Origin: Polyangiaceae bacterium
GTDB taxonomy: Bacteria > Myxococcota_A > Polyangia > Polyangiales > Polyangiaceae
Length of the DNA stretch: 64,000 nt
NCBI GenBank assembly: GCA_019637265.1
Contig: JAHBVY010000001.1
Location: 992,001 to 1,056,000 of the forward strand
Direction of reading: 5' to 3'
Below are positions 1 to 7,759 of the stretch, piece after piece. Under the pieces are notes generated by a model. It was given only the letters and a program-made list of their open reading frames with translations. It made no database searches and was not told where the DNA came from. A program made the translations under genes and the position numbers. How positions within the stretch are numbered: position 1 is the stretch's first letter; each line of letters opens with the position of its first letter.

Positions 1-1
1 G

Positions 2-103
2 CTCGCCGTGATGAGCGCGCGGATCATCAACGAGGTGAAGGGGATCAACCGCGTGGTGTACGACATCAGCAGCAAGCCCCCCGCCACCATCGAGTGGGAG
101 TGA
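2..103 (+). CDS. guaA: GMP synthase (glutamine-hydrolysing), C-terminal end only
   Basis: Only the last 33 codons are in the window. The translated tail contains [20 protein letters not shown] and ends TIEWE, which is the strongly conserved C-terminus of GuaA, the enzyme that aminates XMP to GMP in purine synthesis. The conserved tail belongs to the dimerisation domain. The stop TGA lies at 101-103, five bases before the next gene on the same strand, so the two may be cotranscribed. The 5' part lies outside the window. Confidence 0.93.
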   Translation, partial: LAVMSARIINEVKGINRVVYDISSKPPATIEWE

Positions 104-107
104 GCGC

Positions 108-455
108 GTGATGGTGACTAGTCAGCTCAGCGCCCTAACACGTGGTTTTGGGGGGTTCGCCTTGATGGCGCTGATCACGCTGGGGTGGCTGTGCGGCTGT
201 GGTCCAGGCGCAGGCCGCGCCGCGGTGTCGATGCGGATCACCGGCCCCGCGGACACCCCGCGCGACGCCTCGGTGTTCATCGACGAGGAGTACGTCGGCC
301 CGCTCGGCTTCGTCGCCGCGCGCGGTGTGCGGCTGCCCGTCGGGGAGCACCGCATCACGGTGCAGAAAGACGGCTACTTCCCCTGGGACGCCTGGGTGGA
401 GGCAGATCGCCAGCCGGTGCAGCTGCGGGTCGAGCTGATCCCGATCCCTGACTGA
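108..455 (+). CDS. Small PEGA-domain lipoprotein
   Basis: The 115-residue product has a hydrophobic N-terminal segment ending in a lipobox-like LCGC near residues 27-30, so it is probably a lipoprotein. Residues about 50-110 look like one PEGA repeat: a short beta segment with VFIDEEYVG, then LPVGEHRITVQKDGY. PEGA domains are small surface-layer-like beta modules, common in myxobacteria and often found in periplasmic or surface proteins. GTG at 108 or ATG at 111 could be the start. It follows guaA by four bases. Its function is unknown. Confidence 0.75.
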   Translation: MMVTSQLSALTRGFGGFALMALITLGWLCGCGPGAGRAAVSMRITGPADTPRDASVFIDEEYVGPLGFVAARGVRLPVGEHRITVQKDGYFPWDAWVEADRQPVQLRVELIPIPD

Positions 456-517
456 GCCGGGGGCTGGCCGTCCGGATCGAAGGCCCGCGGCGCCAGGCCG
501 CGTTCCCCGAAATCGCC

Positions 518-546
518 TTGCCGAAGCACGCGACCTCGACAATAAC
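518..546 (+). promoter_or_regulatory. Predicted sigma70-type promoter of tRNA-Pro
   Basis: TTGCCG at 518-523 and AATAAC at 541-546 each match four of six consensus bases, are separated by exactly 17 bases, and lie nine bases before the tRNA. Confidence 0.5.
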
Positions 547-555
547 TCTCCCCCT

Positions 556-632
556 CGGGGTGTACCTCAACCTGGTAGAGGGCCGGCTTTGGGTGCCGAA
601 CGTTGTAGGTTCAAATCCTATCACCCCGACCA
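556..632 (+). tRNA. tRNA-Pro (anticodon TGG)
   Basis: The cloverleaf folds fully. The acceptor CGGGGTG (556-562) pairs with CACCCCG (622-628), the D stem CCTC pairs with GAGG, and the T arm is GTAGG-TTCAAAT-CCTAT. The anticodon loop TTTGGGT (588-594) gives anticodon TGG at 590-592. Discriminator A629 and an encoded CCA (630-632) follow. The outer anticodon-stem pair is a C-A mismatch (583/599), a small oddity. Confidence 0.95.
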
Positions 633-642
633 CGCGACGCCG

Positions 643-1422
643 CTAGCGGCCTTGGAAGCGCGGGGGGCGCTTCTCCAGGAACGCGGCGAGGCCCTCGGCG
701 AAGTCGCTACTCTCGAAGCAGGCGTCCACCAGGCCCTGGGCGCGGACCAGCTCGGCGGTGTCGCGCCGGAGCAGCGCGCTGAGGCCCGCCTTCACCGCGC
801 GCAGGGTGAGCGGCGCGTTGTCCGCCACGCGGCGCGCCATCTCCTCCACCGCCTGATCCAGCTCCGCCTTGGGGTACACCCGCGACACCAGCCCCAGGCC
901 GAGCGCCTCGGCGGCGTCGAACGTGCGCGCCGTGTAGAACAGCTCGGCCACGCTGGCCGGCGGTAGGCAACGGAGCGCGCGCTCCAGGTTCGCGAGGCCG
1001 TAGCCGATCCCGAGGCGCCCCGGAGGCAGCGCGAAGCGCGCGTCGTCCGCTGCGTAGCGCAGGTCGGCGCACAGCGCGATGGCGACGCCGCCCCCGACAC
1101 ACCAACCGTGGATCGCGCACAGCACCGGCACCTCGAGCGCCGTCAGCGCGCTGAACGCGGCGTCCGTCTCCGCCTCGAAGTCACGTTGATGGCTCGGGCT
1201 CAGGCGCAGCTGCTCGAGCTCATTGATGTCAGCTCCACTGACGAATGCCTCCTCCCCCGCGCCGCGCAGCACCACGCAGCGCACGTCGCTCGCGGCGCGG
1301 AGGCGCTCCGCGACCTCCGTCAGCCGTCGCCACATCTGACGATTGATGGCGTTGCGCCGCGGGAGCTGATCCAGCGTGAGCCACGCCACGTGGCCGTGTT
1401 GATCGACGCGCACCTCGCTCAT
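643..1422 (-). CDS. Enoyl-CoA hydratase/isomerase family protein (crotonase)
   Basis: The 259-residue protein has the usual single-domain crotonase length. It shows the family pattern: RNAINRQMW near the N-terminus, the oxyanion-hole region EEAFVSGADI around residue 57-66, and CAIHGWCVGGGVAIALCADL near 103-122. The family hydrates, isomerises or cleaves acyl-CoA thioesters; the exact substrate cannot be read from sequence. The gene ends 11 bases after tRNA-Pro and is convergent with it. No Shine-Dalgarno site precedes the ATG. Instead a CATACT hexamer lies six bases upstream, suggesting leaderless transcription. A GTCAG-N5-CTGAC palindrome sits inside the coding sequence. Confidence 0.9.
   Translation of the reverse strand: MSEVRVDQHGHVAWLTLDQLPRRNAINRQMWRRLTEVAERLRAASDVRCVVLRGAGEEAFVSGADINELEQLRLSPSHQRDFEAETDAAFSALTALEVPVLCAIHGWCVGGGVAIALCADLRYAADDARFALPPGRLGIGYGLANLERALRCLPPASVAELFYTARTFDAAEALGLGLVSRVYPKAELDQAVEEMARRVADNAPLTLRAVKAGLSALLRRDTAELVRAQGLVDACFESSDFAEGLAAFLEKRPPRFQGR
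1228..1242. repeat. GTCAG-N5-CTGAC palindrome, copy 1
   Basis: GTCAGCTCCACTGAC, a perfect 5-base inverted repeat with a 5-base spacer. Unlike most of the nine copies it lies well inside a gene, the crotonase. Confidence 0.85.
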
Positions 1423-1428
1423 GCGCCG

Positions 1429-1434
1429 AGTATG
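1429..1434 (-). promoter_or_regulatory. -10-like element, possible leaderless start
   Basis: On the minus strand CATACT is followed by exactly six bases and then the crotonase ATG at 1422. Transcription would start at or next to the start codon. No convincing -35 was seen. Confidence 0.4.
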
Positions 1435-1491
1435 CGGCGCGCACGGCGACGAGAGAAGCTGCGGCGCCGAGAGAAACCGAGCGCCGACGCC

Positions 1492-2520
1492 TCAGCGCGG
1501 CGGCTCGATGTAGTAGCTGGCCACGACGGGCGCGTGGTCGCTCAGGTCGGCCAGCTCGCGGCTCAGCTCGGCGTCGTGGAGGATGTGGACCGAGCCGTTC
1601 ACGTAGGCCCCGGTCAGGCTCGGGCTGGTGAGCAGATCGTCGTGGAGCGCGCGCCCGCCGGGCGCGGAGCTGCTCTCCACCGTCCAGGCGCGCGCGTTGG
1701 GCAGGCGCCGTCCGGCGCTGGTGAACAGCAGGGGCGCGGCGCCATCCAGCGCGTTCATGGGTGGTGAGCCTGGGAAGTCGTTGAAGTCGCCGAGCACCAC
1801 CACCAGCGCCTCGGGGTCGCGCGCCAAGGTGGCGTCGGCCAAGAGCCGCGTGTGCTGGGCCTCCGCCAGGCGCTTGTCCGGGTCGTCGTTGCTCTTCGCC
1901 TTGAAATGCACCCCGAGCACGTGGAGGGAGCGCCCCGCGACCTCGAGCTGCACCTCGATGCAGTCCCGCGCGTAGCGGTACTTGGGGCCGTCGGGCAGAT
2001 CCGTACGCGGGAACAAGTCCGCGCGATGGGACACCTGACTGATGATGGGCAGCGTGCTCATCAAGCCCACGTCGATGCCGCGCGGATCGTTGCCCGCCAC
2101 GAGGTAACGGTGAGGGTACTCTCGGCCGAGCTCACTCCGCGCGGCGAGCTCGTCCAGCACCGCGCGGTTCTCGATCTCCTGGAGCACGATCACGTGGGCC
2201 TCCAGCTGCGCGAGCAGGGTCGCCGTGTTCCTGAGCTTCGCCTGGTAGACGGCGGTGCTCGGCGTGCTCCCCGCTTCATCCAGGATCCCTGGCTCACCGT
2301 CGATGCGATCGTTGAACAGGTTGCGCGCGTTGAAGGTGGCGATGCGCACCTCCTGAGCCTCGGCGGGCGGACGCCCCCCCACCCCCGAGTCCGGACCCTC
2401 GCTCGTCGCGTCTTCGGCGCAGCCGAGCGCCGCCCCGAAGAGCAGCGAAGAGAGCGCGAAGCGCACCGCCACCCAGGTAGCCGAACGCGGCCCCCCACGC
2501 CTGCTCACGCGCTCAACCAC
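1492..2520 (-). CDS. Endonuclease/exonuclease/phosphatase-family lipoprotein
   Basis: The 342-residue protein starts with a basic n-region and a hydrophobic stretch ending at lipobox GAALGC, so it is probably exported and lipidated. The rest is an EEP (DNase I-like) fold: IATFNARNLF (catalytic Asn), IVLQEIEN (metal-binding Glu), LGVHFKAKSND, VVLGDFNDFPGSPP (Asp/Asn pair) and LSDHAPVVASY (catalytic His). All expected metal and catalytic residues are present. Its substrate could be nucleic acid, phosphoester or lipid. The start overlaps the end of the upstream repeat lipoprotein gene by eight bases, implying translational coupling. Confidence 0.85.
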   Translation of the reverse strand: MVERVSRRGGPRSATWVAVRFALSSLLFGAALGCAEDATSEGPDSGVGGRPPAEAQEVRIATFNARNLFNDRIDGEPGILDEAGSTPSTAVYQAKLRNTATLLAQLEAHVIVLQEIENRAVLDELAARSELGREYPHRYLVAGNDPRGIDVGLMSTLPIISQVSHRADLFPRTDLPDGPKYRYARDCIEVQLEVAGRSLHVLGVHFKAKSNDDPDKRLAEAQHTRLLADATLARDPEALVVVLGDFNDFPGSPPMNALDGAAPLLFTSAGRRLPNARAWTVESSSAPGGRALHDDLLTSPSLTGAYVNGSVHILHDAELSRELADLSDHAPVVASYYIEPPR

Positions 2521-3226
2521 CCTTGCAGTGATCCGTGTCGGAGCAGGCGAAGTCGTCGCAGTCGGTGAAGCCGTTGCCGTCGTTGTCGACGCCGTCGCTG
2601 CAGCTGTCCTCGTTGCCCTCGCACACCGTCACGTCGAAGTTCTGCGAGCAGGAGAAGTCCTTGCAGTCGGCGAAGCCGTTGCCGTCGTTGTCGATGCCGT
2701 CGGTGCACCTCTCGTCGGTGTTCTCACAGTGCGGATCGCTCCATTTGCACGCGTTGTCGTTGCAGTCGACGAAGCCATTGCCGTCGTTGTCGATGCCGTC
2801 GTCGCAGGTCTCGGTCGCGGCGGGCGGATCTTGCACACAGCCCGGATGGGCGAAGCCCTTACGCATGCAGTCGGGGTCGAAGCAGTCCTTGCGCCCGTCC
2901 CCGTCGTTGTCGATGCCGTCGGTGCACTCGTCGCCGCTCTCGGTGCAGGCCTCGGTGCTGTCGCAGTCGCGATCTTGACAGTCGACGAAACCATCTCCGT
3001 CGTTGTCCCGGCCGTCGGTGCAAGCCTCCTCGGTGTTCTCCAGGTTGCCACCCGAACCGCCGGCGCCGTTGCCACCACTCGCGCCGTTGCCACTGCTGCC
3101 ACCACTCGCGCCGGAGCCGCTGCTCCCGCCATTGGCCCCGTCATCGCGATCCGAGGCACAGGCCCCGTGGATCACAGGGATTGAGACCAACAAAGCCGTC
3201 ATGCAAGCTACCGCGCGCAAAGTCAT
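2513..3226 (-). CDS. Cys-rich DGIDNDGDG-repeat lipoprotein, five modules
   Basis: The start at 3226 is chosen because GGAGG lies just upstream of that ATG. The 237-residue product has a signal peptide ending near HGACAS, a Gly/Ser/Asn-rich linker, then five modules of the type CxDGIDNDGDGxxDCxDxxC. The Asp/Asn pattern resembles EF-hand-like calcium loops, and the four cysteines per module suggest disulfides. Such modules are common in myxobacterial surface proteins, but their role is not established. The gene heads an operon with the downstream EEP lipoprotein and is divergent from the nuclease operon at 3510. Confidence 0.85.
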   Translation of the reverse strand: MTLRAVACMTALLVSIPVIHGACASDRDDGANGGSSGSGASGGSSGNGASGGNGAGGSGGNLENTEEACTDGRDNDGDGFVDCQDRDCDSTEACTESGDECTDGIDNDGDGRKDCFDPDCMRKGFAHPGCVQDPPAATETCDDGIDNDGNGFVDCNDNACKWSDPHCENTDERCTDGIDNDGNGFADCKDFSCSQNFDVTVCEGNEDSCSDGVDNDGNGFTDCDDFACSDTDHCKGG

Positions 3227-3509
3227 CCGTTCCTCCGTCGCAAGGATCTCGGTCAAGCCCGATGCGAGCGGCATAGCATGTTCGCGCGCCAGATCGAGGC
3301 CGCACACGCCCGCCTGCGAGTGACGATCGTGAGGCACCGTCAGCTCCCTCGCGGGGCACCGCGATCGTCCCGCGAAGTGACGATCACGTCACAGAACGCG
3401 CACGCTCTGCCAGTGGCGTCGTGTCGACGCGGACCACGGCGTCGCGGCCAACGAAACCCGCAGGCTTAGCGCTTGACGCGTCCGGCGATTTCTTGGTCTC
3501 GTCCGCCGC

Positions 3510-4466
3510 GTGATGTCGCTGCGCGCGCCCGCCCTGCTCGCTCTGTTCGTCGGCCTGTGGCTGCTCGCGTTGGCCCCTCGCGCCGAGGCGAACCCCCGGA
3601 GCCTCGTCATCATCAACGGCAAGGGGCTCCCCGTCTACTACAACGACGGGGACACCTTCCGCGTGCTGGAGGGCAAGCTCGCGGGCTCCCCCGCGCGGCT
3701 CGCGGGCTTCAACACCCTCGAGACGTTCGGCCCTGCGCATCAGTGGAAGGGGTGGACCTTCAAGGAGCTCTACGTCAACTCCAAGCAGGCCACCCTCAAC
3801 GCGCGGCGCGGCGTGTGGCACTGCTCGGTGGACCCGAGCGATCGAGACGGCTACGGGCGCCTCCTGGCGGTGTGCCCCGATCTCCAGGAGTCGCAGATCC
3901 GTCAGGGGCTCGCCCACGCGATGAGCATCGATGGCCCCGCGGAGCCGCGCCTCATCCGCGCTCAGCGCGACGCCATCGTGAACCGGCGCGGCATGTGGGC
4001 CAAGGGGGTGCCCGCGCAGGTGCTCACCTCGCTGCACTCGGTGGACGAGCGCCCCGACTCCAAGGGCAACTACAACCGCCTGGTGTCCCCCATCGACGGC
4101 TACTCCACCAAGTGGCTGCATCAAGACAAGTACGCTGAGTGTCAGGATGTCTGTCATCCCACGCGGGAGCTGCCTCGTGAGGTAGCCTTACGGCTGATCG
4201 GCGAGCTGCGACGCTCGGAGGCCACGCGGCGCGCGATCCACGGCGTGGAGGACGTCTACCTGATGGTGCTCTTGAACGAGTACGCGACGCTCGGCCGGGT
4301 GCCGCAGATCTTCGACGCCAAGGGGCAGCGCGCGGTCACCGCGCACCTCGCGGCGGCGAAGGCCGCCGGGGCGTTCAACGCCGCGGCGGAGGTCCCTGGC
4401 GCCTGCATGCGGTACGTGAAGTTCGAGCGCCGTTACCGCTACAAGCCTGATTGCCTGAAGTGGTGA
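3510..4466 (+). CDS. Secreted staphylococcal-nuclease-like (SNase) protein
   Basis: The 318-residue protein has a Sec signal peptide (hydrophobic core about 8-24, cut near AEA). Residues about 40-175 match the thermonuclease fold: YYNDGDTFRVLEG (calcium-binding Asp), ARLAGFNTLET (equivalents of catalytic Arg35 and Glu43) and DGYGRLLAVC (equivalent of Arg87). A C-terminal region of about 130 residues with several cysteines is not part of the fold and is unrecognised. Members cleave DNA and RNA phosphodiesters with calcium. The next gene starts five bases after this stop, so it heads an operon with two Cys-rich repeat genes. Confidence 0.85.
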   Translation: MMSLRAPALLALFVGLWLLALAPRAEANPRSLVIINGKGLPVYYNDGDTFRVLEGKLAGSPARLAGFNTLETFGPAHQWKGWTFKELYVNSKQATLNARRGVWHCSVDPSDRDGYGRLLAVCPDLQESQIRQGLAHAMSIDGPAEPRLIRAQRDAIVNRRGMWAKGVPAQVLTSLHSVDERPDSKGNYNRLVSPIDGYSTKWLHQDKYAECQDVCHPTRELPREVALRLIGELRRSEATRRAIHGVEDVYLMVLLNEYATLGRVPQIFDAKGQRAVTAHLAAAKAAGAFNAAAEVPGACMRYVKFERRYRYKPDCLKW

Positions 4467-4470
4467 GCCG

Positions 4471-5721
4471 ATGAAGCAAGGTCCCAAGCCCCCTCAGCGC
4501 GCCGCCGTGCGCTCCGTCCCTCGCGGTGGGCGCTCCGCTCCACTCACCGCGCGCTCTGCTTGGGGCGCCGCCGTCGGCTATTGCGTCGGCCTGGGCGCCC
4601 TCGGCTACCTCACGCTGTTCTCACCGAACTGCAGCTTCGAGCGCCCCCTCACCACGAACTTCGGCTACGAGGTGGGGGATCAAGACTGCTCGGATGGCAT
4701 CGACAACGACTATGACCAGCTGATCGACTGCCAAGATCCGGACTGTGTTTTCACCTCCACGTGGTGTGGGGAGCTCATCCCCGACGTCCCGCCGGACCGC
4801 GTCCCGGAGAGCACCTTCGAGCTCTGCACCGACGGCATCGACAACGACGACGACGGCACCTTCGACTGCGGGGATCGCGGCTGTCAGGCGATCCGTGAGC
4901 TGTGCTGCTCCCTCGAGTGGGACGACGCGAGCTGCTCCGACGGCATCGACAACGACGGCAACAACTTCGCCGACTGCGCCGACTTCAGCTGCCGCAACAG
5001 CCCCTTCGTCACCGTGTGTCGCGCCCCGAGATCGGGCCCGGAGAAGTGCGCCACGGGGGATGACTGCTTCGGGCCGGAGAACACCTTCGAGCGCTGCTTC
5101 GACGGCAAGGACAACGACGGCAATGGCTACGCCGACTGCGCCGACTTCAGCTGCAGTCAGAGCGGCCCACCGAGCGTGGTGGCGGAGTGCGCCGCGCGCG
5201 CCGAGAACACCATCGAGAAGTGCTCCGACGGCATCGACAACGACGGCAACGGCTTCGCCGACTGCGCGGACTTCAGCTGCAGCCAGGGCCCGCAGGAGGT
5301 CGCCGCGTTCTGCGCCGAGCGCGCGGAGAACACCCTCGAGAAGTGCTCCGACGGTAAGGACAACGACGGCAATGGCTTCGCCGATTGTGCGGACTACAGC
5401 TGCTCACGCGACGGCTCGGCCGAGGCGGTCGCGTACTGCGCCACGGTGATCGAGGCGACGCCCGAGCGCTGCCGCGACGGCATCGACAACGACGGCAACG
5501 GCTACGCCGACTGCGCCGACAACTCCTGCCGCAACCTGGTCCCCCACGTGTGCCAGGAGACGTACACCCAGCGGGACGATCCCGACCCCATCGCGACCGC
5601 GAACGCCCGCTGCTCGGACGGCATCGACAACGACGGGGATGGCTTCGTCGACTGCGACGACTGGGACTGCAACTACGACCCCCGGGTGACCGTGTGCCCC
5701 GGCAAGAAGGTTTGTCAGTGA
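4471..5721 (+). CDS. Cys-rich DGIDNDGNG-repeat protein, eight modules, membrane-anchored
   Basis: The 416-residue product has a basic N-terminus, one hydrophobic segment (about 30-50, WGAAVGYCVGLGALGYLTLF) that may be an uncleaved anchor or signal, and then eight Cys/Asp/Asn modules of about 35-45 residues. Most carry the form CSDGIDNDGNGFADCADFSC; variants begin CTDGIDND or CFDGKDND. The middle modules are nearly identical, pointing to recent internal duplication. The Asp/Asn loops suggest calcium binding and the cysteines disulfides, so the chain is probably a rigid extracytoplasmic stalk. It sits between the secreted nuclease and the beta-barrel protein in one operon. Confidence 0.85.
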   Translation: MKQGPKPPQRAAVRSVPRGGRSAPLTARSAWGAAVGYCVGLGALGYLTLFSPNCSFERPLTTNFGYEVGDQDCSDGIDNDYDQLIDCQDPDCVFTSTWCGELIPDVPPDRVPESTFELCTDGIDNDDDGTFDCGDRGCQAIRELCCSLEWDDASCSDGIDNDGNNFADCADFSCRNSPFVTVCRAPRSGPEKCATGDDCFGPENTFERCFDGKDNDGNGYADCADFSCSQSGPPSVVAECAARAENTIEKCSDGIDNDGNGFADCADFSCSQGPQEVAAFCAERAENTLEKCSDGKDNDGNGFADCADYSCSRDGSAEAVAYCATVIEATPERCRDGIDNDGNGYADCADNSCRNLVPHVCQETYTQRDDPDPIATANARCSDGIDNDGDGFVDCDDWDCNYDPRVTVCPGKKVCQ

Positions 5722-5746
5722 AGCTGACCACATCTCCTCACACCGC

Positions 5747-7468
5747 ATGACTCCCATGAAGCACCCCCTCACCTCTCCCCTCGGCAAAACCCTGGCAGCG
5801 CGCCCTCGCCTCGCGCAACGCTCCTGGGGGCGCCGGCTCGCCTGCCTGCTCGCGCTCTCGGTCGGCGTGCTGGCGCCGCTGCAGGCCGCGGTGGCCCAGC
5901 CCGCGCCCGAGGAGCCCGTCGAGCTGGAGGAGGCCGCCGAGCCCGACGCGCCGAGCGAGCCCACACCGGAGCCCGCGCCCGCCGCCCCCGAGCCCGCGCC
6001 GCTCCCGGAGAAGGAGACGAACTGCACCGACCGGATCGACAACGACGGGGACTCGCTCGTCGATTGCGCCGACGCCGATTGCTACGACTTGCCCGTCTGT
6101 CAGCCCACCGGTCAACGCGAGAGCACCAACGCCCTCTGCAGCGACTGGATCGACAACGACGGCGATGGGGTGATGGACTGCGACGACAGCGACTGCTTCG
6201 CTCCAGGCATCACCGTGTGCAAGGGCTCCGCGGGGAGCCGCGCTGGCGCGCGCGATCCGCTCCCGATCGGCAGCGGGCTCAACGTGGAGGAGCTGATCGG
6301 TCAGGGTAGCGATCGAGACGGCGAGCGCAACGACGTCCTCTGCTCCGACGGCTTCGACAACGACGGCGATGGTAAGGTCGACTGCGAAGACTTCGGTTGC
6401 CGCTTCGATCCTTCCGTCACCGTGTGCGGCGGCAACCCCGGGCTCAACTTCAGCGTCGTCGCCCAGCTGACCCAGAGCTACCTGTTCGAGGACACCCGCG
6501 ACAACGGGCTCGAGTCGGATCGCTGGGACACCCGCTTCTCGCTGCTTCAGCTGCGCGCCATGGGCCCCATCCGCGGCATCCAGGACTCCTTCTTCCTGGT
6601 CAGCATGCGCGCCGAGCGCACCCCGCGCGTGACGTTCGCGATGTTCCAGATGCCCATCAACTCCGATGGTCACTACGTCAACATCAACAGCGGCGGCGGT
6701 GGCCTCTCGAGCCAGCTCATCATCAGCGCCTCCAAGCACCTCTTGGTCGAGCCGGCTTACTACATGTTCTCCGCCTTCGAGCAGGGCAACGGCGCGGCGA
6801 TCGAGGTCGGCGGGCCGCTCAGCGACCAAGGCACCCTGCTCTACCGCGCGTTCGCGGCGGGCGGCTCCGGGCGCTCGAGCGGCAACATCGGCGGCCGCTT
6901 CTACAGCGACGCCAACACCAACTACACCTGGGCCGCCGGCGCCCAAGTGCACTTCAACGCCATCGGCTACTACAGCCGCTTCGACACCCCGTTCCTCTAC
7001 ACCCCGGCCTCCACCACGCTGGCCCTGACGCTCGGCGCCAAGTACGACCAGCGCGCTCAAGAGCGCTACCCGGCGGTGAACGCGGGCGCCGTGTTCAAGG
7101 CGGGGCCCATCGTGTTCTTGGGGGAGGTGTACGGCAAGCGCGAGCTGGAGTTCGAGTCCACCCAGGTGGCGTACAACGCCCAGCTCGGCGTGCTGGCGGT
7201 CCCGAAGCTGCTCATGCTCGCGGCGGACTTCGGCGCTTACCTCGCCGGCGATCTGGAGAATCCGCCCGAGAGCATCTCGGATCTGGGGACGGACGTCACC
7301 AAGCAGCGGGACGAGCAGCAGTTCCGCGTCGCGGCGCACCTCTACGTGTTCCGCAACGTCGGCGTGCTGAGCGCGCTCTACAAGCACCGCGAAGTGAAGT
7401 CCGGGCGCCAAGCGAGCGACGGCTTCATCGAGCGCGAAGGGCGCCTCGTCGCCGGCTACCGCTTCTGA
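5747..7468 (+). CDS. Outer-membrane beta-barrel with N-terminal Cys-rich repeat modules
   Basis: The 573-residue protein has a signal peptide ending at AVAQ (about residue 47), a Pro/Glu-rich linker, then three modules of the CSDGIDNDGDG type (about 90-225). From about residue 230 to the end the sequence alternates polar and hydrophobic residues in beta-strand style (VVAQLTQSYLFED, LLYRAFAAGGSG, GAQVHFNAIGYYSRF) and ends GYRF, the C-terminal aromatic expected of an outer-membrane barrel. It resembles OprP-type porins of myxobacteria, but I cannot assign a substrate. ATG 5747 or 5756 may be used. It is last in the operon, 25 bases after the repeat gene. Confidence 0.8.
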   Translation: MTPMKHPLTSPLGKTLAARPRLAQRSWGRRLACLLALSVGVLAPLQAAVAQPAPEEPVELEEAAEPDAPSEPTPEPAPAAPEPAPLPEKETNCTDRIDNDGDSLVDCADADCYDLPVCQPTGQRESTNALCSDWIDNDGDGVMDCDDSDCFAPGITVCKGSAGSRAGARDPLPIGSGLNVEELIGQGSDRDGERNDVLCSDGFDNDGDGKVDCEDFGCRFDPSVTVCGGNPGLNFSVVAQLTQSYLFEDTRDNGLESDRWDTRFSLLQLRAMGPIRGIQDSFFLVSMRAERTPRVTFAMFQMPINSDGHYVNINSGGGGLSSQLIISASKHLLVEPAYYMFSAFEQGNGAAIEVGGPLSDQGTLLYRAFAAGGSGRSSGNIGGRFYSDANTNYTWAAGAQVHFNAIGYYSRFDTPFLYTPASTTLALTLGAKYDQRAQERYPAVNAGAVFKAGPIVFLGEVYGKRELEFESTQVAYNAQLGVLAVPKLLMLAADFGAYLAGDLENPPESISDLGTDVTKQRDEQQFRVAAHLYVFRNVGVLSALYKHREVKSGRQASDGFIEREGRLVAGYRF

Positions 7469-7594
7469 CTGACGCACGGCGCTGGGTTGCGCCGCGCGGA
7501 GGCGCTCGGCGTTCCCCAACCCCCCGATCCCGATCCGCAAGCCAGGCTAGCTGACTCGCTCGTCGGGTCCATGGAGCTGTCAAGCAGCGGCTTG

Positions 7595-7609
7595 GTCAGC
7601 GTGCCTGAC
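7595..7609. repeat. GTCAG-N5-CTGAC palindrome, copy 2
   Basis: GTCAGCGTGCCTGAC lies 127 bases after the barrel gene stop, just before the GC-rich REP-like hairpins. Confidence 0.85.
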
Positions 7610-7614
7610 GAGCT

Positions 7615-7669
7615 GGGCGGCCACGGGGGGCCGCCCCTACAGGGCCACAGGGGGCCGCCCTACGGGGCC
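7615..7669. repeat. REP-like GC-rich palindromes, two tandem units
   Basis: GGGCGGCC (7615-7622) pairs with GGCCGCCC (7629-7636) around loop ACGGGG, followed by CTAC. A second, partly degenerate unit (GGGCCACAGGGGGCCGCCC) follows at once. A third copy of the same architecture is at 29892. This looks like a repetitive extragenic palindrome family; no REP transposase is in the window. Confidence 0.7.
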
Positions 7670-7759
7670 GCGGGTTGACCACACTTGGACAGCGCTCCTG
7701 TCCACACGGAGCTGTGCTGGATCAGGAGCTGTGCTGGATCAGCCAGGCAGCTTGGCTGC

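Noticed and set aside
2528-3184. Long plus-strand frame opposite the five-module repeat gene
   Set aside because: Its Val/Ala-rich sequence is the antisense image of the DGIDNDGDG modules; the minus frame has signal, lipobox, ribosome site and conserved modules.
5738-7540. 600-codon minus frame opposite the barrel gene
   Set aside because: It is an artefact of GC-rich codon use. The plus frame carries the repeat modules, barrel strands and C-terminal aromatic.
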